In this document: piece after piece, positions 21,155 through 29,149 of the stretch
How positions within the stretch are numbered: the stretch's first letter is position 1
Layout of the letters: each line of letters begins with the position of its first letter
Source: CAYOEZ01 sp964402955
GTDB lineage: Bacteria; Chloroflexota; DTOL01; DAOUCN01
Assembly (NCBI GenBank): GCA_964402955.1
Contig: CAYOEZ010000030.1
Coordinates: forward strand, 1-29,149
Length of the DNA stretch: 29,149 nucleotides
Direction: 5' to 3'
The notes under the pieces: generated by a model
Told to the model about the DNA's origin: nothing
Database searches by the model: none
Seen by the model: only the letters and a program-made list of their open reading frames with translations
Translations under genes and position numbers: made by a program

Positions 21155-23710
21155 CTACCACAGCGCCAGTTGTTGCCCCTCCTGCGCCGCCGGCCTCTGC
21201 AAGCCAGATGCATAGTCCAGATCAGCGACTGTTGTTGCGGCCCCGCCGGCCAGTTCACGCAGCGACTCGAAGCGCAGAAACGCCCACCCATCGTCGTTGA
21301 GTCGCCGCCGCAGCAGGGGCAGGCGCTCCATCTTCGCCTCGATCAATCCGGCGCGCGCCGCGGGCACAACCATGTAGCAGCGCAACCCATCCACACGGTT
21401 TGCGCGTCGCAACACACCCTCGCCCAGCATCCCCGTCCATTCTATCTCAAAGAGATGGCTTGCCCGCCGCTTCCGGTACCAGATGACATCGACCATACGG
21501 CTGTGCTCGCTTGCGCCGGGCAGGATGTCCTCCGCGCTCATGTATCTTTCCGCCACAGTCAGCATTCCGGCCAAGGTTGGCCCCGATTGGCGGTTGTGCA
21601 GCTCGGCCGGGCCAATCCAGACGTCGAAGCCCAGGCGCCGCCCCAGCCTGGCCAGCAGTGTAACCATCGCCGTGTGCTCAGCAGTCCGCTGCGCCAGGGC
21701 ATCGTCGGGCCGCAACTGCCAGTGAATCGGCGAGGCCGGCACAGCGTACGACTGGACACACAGCTCAATCAGCCCCGGGTCGGGCGTCGCCAGGCCAGGG
21801 AAGAGAGCGTAGACAACGCGGTTGATCGCCTGCATGCTCGACAAAGGCGCCGTGCTCAGCACGGTATAGACAGCCCACTCCACACGATCACTGAGCTGCG
21901 TGGCCGCATCGCTATCGTCAGAGAGCCGCCACCACCCGCGCTGGCGAGCCAGCGCGGGTGGTGTGTCATCGTCCCCTGTCTCCTCTTCGGCCGGGGGCGT
22001 CTCCTGCTGCGTTGTCCAGGGCATAAACGAGAGAGCGCCGCCGCCCTGCCCGATTGCTGCCTGCACGTGGCGCAGCCGGTCCCACGACGCAACCTGTTCG
22101 GCTGGAAGAGCGGCCAGGCGCGCCAGAATGCCCGTCCTGCTGAGGCGCTGCAAAGCCGCCAGGTGCAGCCAGATATACGCAGCCGGCTCACCACGCACGG
22201 CCAACACACCCTGCGCCGCAGCGACAGACTCACGCCGCGCCGCATCCAGCAGGCCATCCATTGTTGCCGGCAGGCCAGAGCTGACAGCGCCGCGCACAAA
22301 CCGCAGGTAGCCATAGCCTGGCACTGCACCCAGAGCAAGCGGGCGGCGCAATCCCTCAGCGCTATGTGGCTGGTAGGCGACGTTCTCCAACTGCAAGCCG
22401 GCTGCAGCGGCGGCCAGGCATAGCACGTTGACGTTGCCAAGTCCCGCCAGCGGCATACACAGGATCAGTTTTCCACCGGAAACAAGCGTTTCAGCCATTG
22501 CCGCCAGGTTTTTCTTCATCACGGCGTAGATGTAGGCCCAATCATTCCCCCGCCGCGGGTGCAGGAGATAGTCAGGCGAGAAGCGACGCGCGTCGTCTTT
22601 CCCAAGCACCCATCCGGTCCAGAGATACGACAAATGCAGCATGTCGCCCCAATCAATCAGCGGCGGAGCGGTGAGAATAAGATGAACGCTGTTTTCTCCC
22701 AGGTCGGCAGCCACACGGCGCGGAGGCGCAGCGCGCACGCTGGCCGGCGTTGCCCCTGTCGTCGAGTCTGCGCGCGCGAACGACCCGGCTCGCAGTTGCG
22801 AGGAAGATCTGCTCTCATCCTCGAGGCGCGTCCTTTGCTCCGTACACGCATCAGCAAAGGCAAACCAGCAATTGGTCTCAACAAACGTGACAGCAGTCGC
22901 AGATTGTGGCTTTGCTGCAGGCGCTGGCGGATGGAGGAATCCGCCACGGTGTTGCGCCCGGCCATCGCTGTATTGCTTCGTGCAGTGCTGCAAGGCATGG
23001 AGCAGCGCCAGCATCAAGACCTCTTGAGCCGCCCCGTCGCTGACCACCATTTCCAGCTTGCTCTGTATTGTGAAGAGCGCATAGATACTGCGCGGCGTGT
23101 AGAGATCAAGCAGACGCTCGCCCAGCATATGCAGAGCGCCATCAGCGGCGCCCAAGCGATCCAGCAGCGTCCAATAGGCCCGCCCGCGCTCCTCGATCTT
23201 CGAGAGGACAATCAAGTCGTCCTCACTCACCGGCGTATGCTGCATCTGGTTGCACGACAGGCAGTGGAACTCCTTGGCGATGGGGCGGCGCGTCTCCAGG
23301 CTCCAGGTGAACGCACGCGCGGTAGCCGCGGCGCCGCAAACCGGGCAAGTGGTTGCATAGAGGCTGCTGAGGTGCGTTTCCAGGGTTGTCTGCAAGGTGG
23401 GCGCGGCCGCCAGCGCGGCAAAGGCACGATCAAGCTGGCGCGGCGAGACGGGGTTGAGGGCGGCACGAACAGTAAAAGCAATCAGTGGATTGAAGTCAGA
23501 GAGGAGCGCACGCTTGTTCTGGCGCGCGGCCGAGCGTGCAACAGCATCAGTGCGGCAAAAAGGATCCCAGACCAGGCCGCCATCTGGAACATGAGCGCGC
23601 ATAAACGCATCGCAGGCGTTGGCGGGCAGACCAGGCAACTCATCTGCCAGCACGGCAGCGCAGCCGAACTCCGGCGGGATGAAATAGTCGACATTCTCCG
23701 CCATTGTCAC
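21155..23710 (-). CDS. DNA-methylase-like protein with eroded catalytic motifs and possible nuclease-like C-terminus
   Basis: 851 residues. The layout follows large DNA adenine/cytosine methylases: an N-terminal DPFCRTDAVARSAARQNKRALLSDFNP (residues 49-75), in the place of the usual DPFxGSGTT SAM motif; a four-Cys zinc ribbon (Cys122/125 and Cys150/153); and LILTAPPLIDWGDMLHLSYLWTGW (349-352 APPL), in the place of the (D/N)PPY catalytic motif. Both motifs lack their key residues, so activity is doubtful. An acidic Gly/Asp/Pro linker near residue 585 contains a perfect DNA hairpin. The last about 120 residues (SRMVDVIWYRKRRASHLFEIEWTG) recall a PD-(D/E)xK fold but without a clear Lys. The frame is intact over 2.5 kb, so it is under selection. 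Start GTG 23710 or ATG 23704. Confidence 0.7.
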   Translation of the reverse strand: MTMAENVDYFIPPEFGCAAVLADELPGLPANACDAFMRAHVPDGGLVWDPFCRTDAVARSAARQNKRALLSDFNPLIAFTVRAALNPVSPRQLDRAFAALAAAPTLQTTLETHLSSLYATTCPVCGAAATARAFTWSLETRRPIAKEFHCLSCNQMQHTPVSEDDLIVLSKIEERGRAYWTLLDRLGAADGALHMLGERLLDLYTPRSIYALFTIQSKLEMVVSDGAAQEVLMLALLHALQHCTKQYSDGRAQHRGGFLHPPAPAAKPQSATAVTFVETNCWFAFADACTEQRTRLEDESRSSSQLRAGSFARADSTTGATPASVRAAPPRRVAADLGENSVHLILTAPPLIDWGDMLHLSYLWTGWVLGKDDARRFSPDYLLHPRRGNDWAYIYAVMKKNLAAMAETLVSGGKLILCMPLAGLGNVNVLCLAAAAAGLQLENVAYQPHSAEGLRRPLALGAVPGYGYLRFVRGAVSSGLPATMDGLLDAARRESVAAAQGVLAVRGEPAAYIWLHLAALQRLSRTGILARLAALPAEQVASWDRLRHVQAAIGQGGGALSFMPWTTQQETPPAEEETGDDDTPPALARQRGWWRLSDDSDAATQLSDRVEWAVYTVLSTAPLSSMQAINRVVYALFPGLATPDPGLIELCVQSYAVPASPIHWQLRPDDALAQRTAEHTAMVTLLARLGRRLGFDVWIGPAELHNRQSGPTLAGMLTVAERYMSAEDILPGASEHSRMVDVIWYRKRRASHLFEIEWTGMLGEGVLRRANRVDGLRCYMVVPAARAGLIEAKMERLPLLRRRLNDDGWAFLRFESLRELAGGAATTVADLDYASGLQRPAAQEGQQLALW
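21930..21963. repeat. Perfect 15-bp inverted repeat inside the methylase-like gene
   Basis: CACCACCCGCGCTGG (21930-21944), loop CGAG, and its exact reverse complement (21949-21963). It falls in the low-complexity linker, in frame. Confidence 0.75.
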
Positions 23711-23811
23711 TCACCACCTTCCACTCACACAAAGCGACCTTCACGGCAACGTGTGCGCAAGGGCAACGATGGCATCAGCGAGATTGTCGCCTCACATGCC
23801 TCTCTACGTTC

Positions 23812-23820
23812 ATTATACCA
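23812..23820 (-). promoter_or_regulatory. Extended -10 promoter of the methylase-like gene
   Basis: On the minus strand TGG then TATAAT (23817-23812). No strong -35. It is divergent from the lon promoter, 31 bp away. Confidence 0.6.
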
Positions 23821-23847
23821 CATTCGCAGCGCATAGCATATGTGAAC

Positions 23848-23877
23848 TTGCGGTACTAGACTCCGTTGTGCTATAAT
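23848..23877 (+). promoter_or_regulatory. Promoter of lon
   Basis: TTGCGG (23848-23853), 18 bp, TATAAT (23872-23877) with a TGc extension. No CIRCE element is seen. The leader contains an 8-bp stem (23887-23894 with 23918-23925) followed by TTGTG. Confidence 0.7.
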
Positions 23878-23944
23878 GCACGCACGAGCCGCCGTTCTCC
23901 TGCCATTCACGGTTGAGCGGCGGCTTTGTGTTAGCCGATATTTC

Positions 23945-23959
23945 ACGGAGGTCCTCCGC
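23945..23959 (+). promoter_or_regulatory. Ribosome site of lon within a palindrome
   Basis: GGAGG (23947-23951) is followed at once by its complement CCTCC, forming CGGAGGTCCTCCG directly before ATG 23960. A 5-bp stem with a 3-base loop would mask the ribosome site. Confidence 0.45.
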
Positions 23960-26434
23960 ATGCCCAGGAGACGCTACATCAAGCATACTCCCGATACGAC
24001 CGATCCAAACGCCGGTTTGCCCGAATTTGCCGTCTTGCCTGTGCGCGACATGGTTATGTTTCCGCATATGGTCACGCCCGTCTTTGTTGGACGCGAACGT
24101 TCGATCCGCGCCGTCGAAGAGTGCATGGCCAGCCAACGGCCAATCTGCGTCGTCACACAAAAGGATCCTGAAGTCCAGGACATCAATCCCGGGAATCTGC
24201 ACACAATCGGTACCGAAGCCGTCATCGGGCGCATGCTGCGCATGCCCGATGGCATGACCTCGGCCCTGGTACAGGGCCAGCAGCGCTTGCGCATCGTTGA
24301 GTTTTTCGAGGGCGATCACTTTCTAAAGGCACGCGCCATCCCGATCCCCGACCCCACCGAAAAAGACAAGGACATCGAGGCCATGATGGGCTCGGTCTTG
24401 CACCAGTTCGAACGCGTGGTGCAATTGAGTCGCAATCTAACCAACGATTCCTATGTCGCGGCGATGAACATCGACGAGCCCGGCTGGCTGGCCGACTTCA
24501 TCGTGACCAATCTTGACCTGACCCTGCCACAGCGACAGGAGGTTCTCGAAAGCCTTGTGCCGGCCGAGCGCCTGCAGAAGGTCAACCTCTTCCTGGCCAA
24601 ACAAGTCGACATCCTGGAGCTCGAGTCGCGCATCCACAGCCAGGTGCAGCAGCAAGTCGACAAGAGCCAGCGTGAATACTTTCTGCGCGAGCAGCAACGC
24701 CAGATCCAGAAGGAACTGGGGGAAATGGATCCCCAGACCAAGCAGATCAGCGAGCTCAAAGACAAAATCGAAGCTGCCAAGATGCCCGAAGACGTCAACA
24801 AGAAGGCTCTGGACGAGCTGGAGCGCTTGTCAGCCATGCCTCCCATGTCTCCCGAAACAGGCATGCTGCGCACCTATCTCGACTGGCTCGTTGCTCTACC
24901 CTGGACCAATGCCACCGACGACAATCTGGACATCAAACAGGCCGCCAAAGTCCTCGACGAGAACCACTACGGCTTGCCCAAGGTGAAAGAGCGCATTCTC
25001 GAGTACATGGCCGTGCGCAAGCTGGCCGGCGGCAAGCTGCGCAGCCCCATTCTGTGCTTTGTGGGCGCACCAGGCGTCGGCAAGACCAGTCTGGGCCGCT
25101 CCATCGCTCAGGCGCTCGGACGTAAGTTCGTGCGCGTGTCGCTGGGCGGCATTCACGATGAAGCCGAGATCCGTGGCCATCGCCGCACCTACATCGGCGC
25201 TCTGCCAGGGCGCATTCTGCAGACCATGCGCACAGCCGCCACGGTCAATCCGGTCTTCATGATGGACGAAATCGACAAGGTGGGAGCGGATTTCCGCGGC
25301 GATCCGTCAGCAGCGCTGCTCGAGGTGCTCGATCCTGAGCAGAATCATTCCTTCTCCGACCACTACCTCGACGTGCCTTTTAACCTGTCGCGCGTTATGT
25401 TTATCACCACCGCCAATATCCTGTACCCGATTCCGCCTGCGCTCCTCGACCGCATGGAAGTGATCGAGTTGCCCGGCTACATCGAGAGCGAGAAACTCCA
25501 GATCGCCCACCGCTTCCTGGTACCCAAGCAGATCGGCGAGCACGGCTTGACGACCAAGAACATTGAGTTTGCCGAGAGCTCGCTCAAGCTGCTGGCGCGC
25601 GAATACACACGCGAGGCAGGCGTCCGCAATCTGGAGCGCGAGATCGCCAACATCTGCCGCAAGGTGGCCAAGAAAGTCGCCGAAGACAACGTCAAGCATA
25701 TCACCGTCACTGACAAGACCGTCGGCCGATACCTTGGGCCGGCCAGGTATGAGTTTGGCATCAAAGAAGAAAAAGATCAGATCGGCGTTGCCACTGGTCT
25801 GGCTTGGACCGAAAGCGGCGGCGACACAACGACCATTGAAGTGACGCTGATGGATGGCAAGGGCGCCCTGATCCTGACCGGCCAACTGGGCGATGTGATG
25901 AAAGAATCGGCTCAGGCCGCGCTCAGCTACATCCGCTCGCGTGCGCATGAGATGAATATCGATCCCAAGGCTTTCGAGCATACTGATATCCATATCCATG
26001 TTCCAGCCGGCGCCGTCCCCAAAGATGGCCCGTCCGCCGGCATTGCTATGGCGACAGCCATGCTCTCAGCACTGACCAACCACATGGTACGCCGCGATGT
26101 CGCCATGACCGGCGAGATCACCCTGCGCGGCCACGTCCTGCCTATCGGCGGGCTGAAAGAAAAGATCATGGCGGCCCATCGCGCCGGCATCACCACCGTC
26201 ATCCTGCCGCGCAAGAACAAGAATGATCTGATCGACGTGCCCAAGGAAGTGCAGCGTGGCGTGCAATTCGTCTTTGTGGACGATATGTCGCAAGTGCTGC
26301 CCGTTGCCTTGAGCGCCAAAGCGGAGTCAGCGCAGCCCGCGGCTGAAGCAGAAGCGCAAGCCGCAACAGACACAGGCACGCTTTCCGAAGCGCAGCCGGC
26401 TGTCCGACAAGAGATCGCTGCTACTGCGGCATAA
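23960..26434 (+). CDS. lon: ATP-dependent protease Lon
   Basis: 824-residue cytoplasmic AAA+ protease that degrades misfolded and regulatory proteins. The order is an N-terminal substrate domain (FAVLPVRDMVMFPHMVTPVFVGR), a coiled segment (SQREYFLREQQRQIQKELGE), Walker A GAPGVGKTS (about 369), Walker B FMMDEIDKV, and the protease domain with catalytic Ser692 in PKDGPSAG and Lys735 in GLKEKIMAAHRAG; the 43-residue Ser-Lys spacing equals that of E. coli Lon. About 45 Ala/Glu-rich residues extend past the protease domain. ATG 23960 is chosen because of the adjacent GGAGG; the frame is open upstream to 23876, inside the promoter. Confidence 0.97.
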   Translation: MPRRRYIKHTPDTTDPNAGLPEFAVLPVRDMVMFPHMVTPVFVGRERSIRAVEECMASQRPICVVTQKDPEVQDINPGNLHTIGTEAVIGRMLRMPDGMTSALVQGQQRLRIVEFFEGDHFLKARAIPIPDPTEKDKDIEAMMGSVLHQFERVVQLSRNLTNDSYVAAMNIDEPGWLADFIVTNLDLTLPQRQEVLESLVPAERLQKVNLFLAKQVDILELESRIHSQVQQQVDKSQREYFLREQQRQIQKELGEMDPQTKQISELKDKIEAAKMPEDVNKKALDELERLSAMPPMSPETGMLRTYLDWLVALPWTNATDDNLDIKQAAKVLDENHYGLPKVKERILEYMAVRKLAGGKLRSPILCFVGAPGVGKTSLGRSIAQALGRKFVRVSLGGIHDEAEIRGHRRTYIGALPGRILQTMRTAATVNPVFMMDEIDKVGADFRGDPSAALLEVLDPEQNHSFSDHYLDVPFNLSRVMFITTANILYPIPPALLDRMEVIELPGYIESEKLQIAHRFLVPKQIGEHGLTTKNIEFAESSLKLLAREYTREAGVRNLEREIANICRKVAKKVAEDNVKHITVTDKTVGRYLGPARYEFGIKEEKDQIGVATGLAWTESGGDTTTIEVTLMDGKGALILTGQLGDVMKESAQAALSYIRSRAHEMNIDPKAFEHTDIHIHVPAGAVPKDGPSAGIAMATAMLSALTNHMVRRDVAMTGEITLRGHVLPIGGLKEKIMAAHRAGITTVILPRKNKNDLIDVPKEVQRGVQFVFVDDMSQVLPVALSAKAESAQPAAEAEAQAATDTGTLSEAQPAVRQEIAATAA

Positions 26435-26461
26435 CACCGCCGCGTTGTAACAAACAAGTTT

Positions 26462-26506
26462 GTCGCAGGGCTGCTTCTCGCCCCTGAGGAGATGCGGCCC
26501 TGCGAC
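26462..26506 (+). terminator. Hairpin after lon
   Basis: 10-bp perfect stem (26462-26471 with 26497-26506) with further partial pairing inside. No T-run follows, so this may be a weak terminator or processing structure. Confidence 0.4.
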
Positions 26507-26549
26507 GGACGCCATGTGATTCTGCACACGATGAGAGGAAAGAACCCCT

Positions 26550-27614
26550 ATGCTATCTCAGCGTGATCACATTCGCACTCCCCTGACCAGACTGGCCGTG
26601 CTGCTGGCAGTGCTGGCCTTTGCCTCGCTGCTCGTCGCCTGTTCAGATCTGCAGCCTGGCAGCAACACCGCCAACTCCCGCACCACAACCTGCCCGGTGC
26701 CAACTCCGCAACTACTGCCTGCGCCCTGGAAACCTGAGCCGCCTGGCACGCTGATCAGTGTGGACGGTGACAGCGATCAAGAATGCCTGGTCATCTACCG
26801 CTACAACGTCACTGGCGACAAGCAAGGGCCTTTGGGCGCCGTGGTCTTCGATCCGCAAGTACCGGGCAAGAACGTGTCCGACTTGATGACGTACCGCCTG
26901 TTGCCCTGGATCAATCATTCCTACGTCATCACGAGCACGCCGCCCGGCTCACGGCCCGGTTTGCTGGGGACCATCGGCGAGAAAGAGGCGCAGCCGCGCG
27001 TCTACGACGCCAACGGCGATGGCAAAGGGGACGAGCTGGGGCTTGTCGGCACGGATGCAGCCGGCAACAAGACGACGCTCTCGCTCTACCGCTGGGTCAA
27101 TCGAGACGAAGGTTATCGCTTGATCGGCTATTTCCACGGCAACGCGCGCGTCGAAATCGCTGATGGACCACAGCAGAACAACGACACCGGGGTCTATACG
27201 GGAACAGTGCGCTCGGTGCGCACCGTTGACCGCCTCTATGACCGCAGCGGCCTGGCCGTCGTCTATCAGTATGATCGCAAGGAAGACGGCTCGCGTTTTG
27301 ACTTCAGAGCAAGCTGGTTAGCCTATGTCGATGGCCGGCCTGCCAACACCTGCTACTTCCCCGAAGGGCAGACCCTCAACTACTACAACGACCTGGGCCG
27401 GCCGGTCTTCGACCTGCGCGTCATCAGCGAGGACGACCGGAACGGCCAAGCAACCGTCTGCGCAGGATCGTGGGACATCTCGCCCAACACATGGCGCAGC
27501 TACTGGGCTTTCGTGCAGCTCGAAAAGCGTGGCGCAACGAATCCTTCTGAATGCGCTCAGTGGGTCGTGATGCGCGAGATCATTGAAGCGGGGCGCATTT
27601 CCTGTAACCCCTGA
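26550..27614 (+). CDS. Lipoprotein, unknown function
   Basis: 354 residues. A signal peptide of basic start and hydrophobic core ends in the lipobox LLVAC with Cys31 as lipidation site, so it should be anchored outside the membrane. After a Pro-rich segment, the body is beta-rich, with a Ca-loop-like DANGDGKGDE at about residue 152 and recurring aromatic/Asp turns. The style suggests an FG-GAP- or integrin-like repeat protein but no family is certain. AGGAAAG precedes ATG 26550. Probably its own transcript after lon. Confidence 0.72.
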   Translation: MLSQRDHIRTPLTRLAVLLAVLAFASLLVACSDLQPGSNTANSRTTTCPVPTPQLLPAPWKPEPPGTLISVDGDSDQECLVIYRYNVTGDKQGPLGAVVFDPQVPGKNVSDLMTYRLLPWINHSYVITSTPPGSRPGLLGTIGEKEAQPRVYDANGDGKGDELGLVGTDAAGNKTTLSLYRWVNRDEGYRLIGYFHGNARVEIADGPQQNNDTGVYTGTVRSVRTVDRLYDRSGLAVVYQYDRKEDGSRFDFRASWLAYVDGRPANTCYFPEGQTLNYYNDLGRPVFDLRVISEDDRNGQATVCAGSWDISPNTWRSYWAFVQLEKRGATNPSECAQWVVMREIIEAGRISCNP

Positions 27615-27633
27615 ACCGACATTCTGTGGCAGA

Positions 27634-29013
27634 CTAGAATCCTCGCGCCACAAAGCGCCCGTGGCCAACCTCGCCCACGAACTGACCGTTGCGCGCCACC
27701 ACGCGCCCGCGGCTAAGCGTCAGCACAGGCTGCCCCAGGAGCGGCCATCCCTCAAAGACCGTGTAGTCGACGTGCTGATGGAGCTTGCTTTGTTCTATCG
27801 TCCCCGTCGCCAGCGGGTCGAAGATCACCAGATCAGCATCGCTGCCCGGCGCAATCGTACCCTTGCGCGGATACAGACCGAAGATGCGGGCCGGGTTTGT
27901 GGACAGCACCTCGACGAAGCGTTCCAGTGTTAGTCGCCCCTTGTTAACTCCTTCGCAGAAGAGCAACGACGCACGCGTCTCCACGCCTGCTATGCCGCCC
28001 GGGATGAGATCAAAACGGCTCTTGCCACGCGACTTCTGCGTCTCGTACATCCACGGGCAATGGTCGGTCGCGACAACATCGAGCGTGCCCCCTGCCAGCC
28101 CATCCCACAGCGGCTGCCAGTTGCGGCGCGGGCGCAATGGCGGCGTCATCACATACTTCGCCCCTGCAAAGCCGGGCCGTGCATACTCCTCATCGGACAG
28201 CAGCAGGTAGTGCGGGCATGTCTCGGCAAAAACGGGCAATCCATCGGCGCGCGCCTGTGCAATCGCCGCCAGCGACTCCTGGCAGCTCACGTGCACGATA
28301 TAGATCGATGCAGCAGTCGCTCTGGCCAGGGCGATGGCGCGCGTCACCGCCTCGCTCTCGGCGAAGGGCGGGCGGGCCAGCGGGTGGGAAGCGGGTGACG
28401 TGCGCCCTTCCCGCAATAGACGCTGCGTCAAGTAGGTCACGATCTGGTGATTCTCAGCATGGACGAGGGTCAGTGCGCCGCATGTCGCTGCTGCGTCCAT
28501 AACCCGCACGAGGGCAGCGTCATCGAGCGCCCCCGCATACGTCATATACACTTTGATGCTGGGGCAACCGTCTTGCGCCAGGCGTGCAATCTCAGACAAT
28601 GTGCGCTCGCCTGCATCCAGCACCGTCACGTGCAAGCCGTAGTCGATCGCTACTTTGCCGTCCGCCTCGCTGCGACGCGCGGCGACTGCCTGCTCGAGAG
28701 AGGCGCCGCGCTGCTGCGTCGTGAAGTCGATGATGGTCGTGACGCCGCCGCAAGCTGCTGCGATAGTTCCAGTGCTGAAGTCGTCGCTGGAGACCGTACC
28801 GCTGGCGGGCAGGCTCATGTGCACATGGGGATCGATAAAGCCGGGCGCCACGAAGCAGCCGGCGGCGTCGATTGTCTCGCGCGCTCTTTCCTTCGCAATG
28901 AGATCATCGATAGCCACGATCGAGCCGTCGCGCACGGCAATGTCAGCGTGTCGCCGGCCGTCAGCGGTGACCACGATGCCCTGGCGCAGCACAAGATCAT
29001 AGTCGTATCCCAT
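27634..29013 (-). CDS. D-hydantoinase / dihydropyrimidinase
   Basis: 459-residue amidohydrolase that opens cyclic amides such as dihydrouracil or 5-substituted hydantoins. The binuclear metal site is complete: His63/His65 in DPHVHM, carboxylated Lys154 in SIKVYMTY, His185 in LVHAEN, His241 in IVHVSC and Asp317 in ATDHCPW. PHYLLLSDEEY and the C-terminal GSDADLVIFDP match the family. AGGAGGG 7 bp before ATG 29013 fixes the start. No other pyrimidine-catabolism gene is adjacent, so true substrate is open. Confidence 0.9.
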   Translation of the reverse strand: MGYDYDLVLRQGIVVTADGRRHADIAVRDGSIVAIDDLIAKERARETIDAAGCFVAPGFIDPHVHMSLPASGTVSSDDFSTGTIAAACGGVTTIIDFTTQQRGASLEQAVAARRSEADGKVAIDYGLHVTVLDAGERTLSEIARLAQDGCPSIKVYMTYAGALDDAALVRVMDAAATCGALTLVHAENHQIVTYLTQRLLREGRTSPASHPLARPPFAESEAVTRAIALARATAASIYIVHVSCQESLAAIAQARADGLPVFAETCPHYLLLSDEEYARPGFAGAKYVMTPPLRPRRNWQPLWDGLAGGTLDVVATDHCPWMYETQKSRGKSRFDLIPGGIAGVETRASLLFCEGVNKGRLTLERFVEVLSTNPARIFGLYPRKGTIAPGSDADLVIFDPLATGTIEQSKLHQHVDYTVFEGWPLLGQPVLTLSRGRVVARNGQFVGEVGHGRFVARGF

Positions 29014-29036
29014 TCATGTCCCTCCTGCTACAGCCT

Positions 29037-29065
29037 ATACTAGCAGAATCCGTTTGCCCTCGCAA
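29037..29065 (-). promoter_or_regulatory. Promoter of the hydantoinase gene
   Basis: On the minus strand, TTGCGA (29065-29060), 17 bp, TAGTAT (29042-29037). Leader about 18 nt. Confidence 0.6.
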
Positions 29066-29078
29066 GCGGTGCATTTCA

Positions 29079-29107
29079 TTGACGCGCCGAAAAAGCTGTG
29101 CTATACT
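29079..29107 (+). promoter_or_regulatory. Outward promoter at the right edge
   Basis: TTGACG (29079-29084), 17 bp, TATACT (29102-29107) with a TGc extension, followed by a GCCCGG...CCGGGC hairpin. It drives a gene beyond the window. Confidence 0.7.
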
Positions 29108-29149
29108 CCGCGCACCGTAACAGGCCCGGATAGCGCCGGGCTAACACAG

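Noticed and set aside
21170..22423. Long plus-strand open frames (also 22559-23836) opposite the methylase-like gene
   Set aside because: They have no family features, low-complexity Arg/Gln/Ser composition and no ribosome sites. They mirror the GC-rich minus-strand gene, which has recognisable motifs.
5652..23915. 12-bp identity between 5652-5663 and the lon leader
   Set aside because: Matches of this length are expected by chance in a window of this size and no longer alignment surrounds it.

Overview
This window looks like a chromosomal segment of a GC-rich, Gram-positive-type or monoderm anaerobe. It most resembles Chloroflexota (Anaerolineae-like). Three things point there: an R3H-domain SpoIIIAA-like ATPase sits next to a DarA-type cyclic-di-AMP receptor, YvcK and DUF554/DUF624 membrane proteins are present, and the respiratory genes are a membrane-anchored NrfA/NrfH pair and a fused NuoE-NuoF subunit. 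The lineage is inferred from gene content only. No rRNA, tRNA or CRISPR array was found.

Layout. 1-134: edge of a palindromic repeat element. 297-5629: a co-directional run nagZ (GH3 hexosaminidase), yvcK, nrfA, nrfH and a nucleoside phosphorylase, behind one clear promoter. 5699-6841: a polytopic membrane protein and a small lysine-rich protein. 6955-7131: a repeat element between convergent units. 7203-8641: a CsoR/CstR-type repressor translationally coupled to a SAM methyltransferase, divergent from a thioredoxin, with a palindromic operator in the shared region. 8764-9663: a family-1 encapsulin shell gene with no visible cargo gene. 9857-13736: an acetyltransferase-like protein, the R3H ATPase, a c-di-AMP receptor and a DUF554 protein. 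13737-14266: two stacked miniature insertion elements around the promoter of a DUF624 protein (14267-14905). 15155-16377: a GNAT and an HD hydrolase (minus strand). 16470-16898: a truncated IstB remnant with its own promoter. 17119-17303: another miniature element next to the nth promoter. 17407-18063: endonuclease III. 18286-20948: NuoE-NuoF fusion and XdhC. 21155-23710: a large DNA-methylase-like protein with eroded catalytic motifs. 23960-26434: Lon. 26550-27614: a lipoprotein. 27634-29013: a hydantoinase/dihydropyrimidinase. The right edge carries a strong outward promoter for a gene outside the window.

How the genes work together. NrfA and NrfH form the quinol-dependent nitrite-to-ammonium reductase. 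The CsoR/CstR-like regulator, methyltransferase and thioredoxin look like a thiol- or metal-responsive unit. NuoEF is a diaphorase module of the kind used by NAD-linked formate dehydrogenases, hydrogenases or molybdenum hydroxylases. Its neighbour XdhC is a molybdenum-cofactor maturation factor, but the catalytic subunit is not here.

The most unusual content is non-coding. Two elements (13841-14020 and 17119-17303) share a 16-bp terminal inverted repeat and each has a perfect 9-bp target duplication. Both end exactly 18 bp upstream of a promoter -35 box. A different element (14090-14239) has a 19-bp inverted repeat and a 6-bp duplication and lies in the leader of the DUF624 gene; a diverged copy forms the left edge of the window. 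At least four further palindromic elements are scattered between genes. Among proteins, the orphan encapsulin and the apparently dead DNA methylase with a possible nuclease-like C-terminus deserve most attention.
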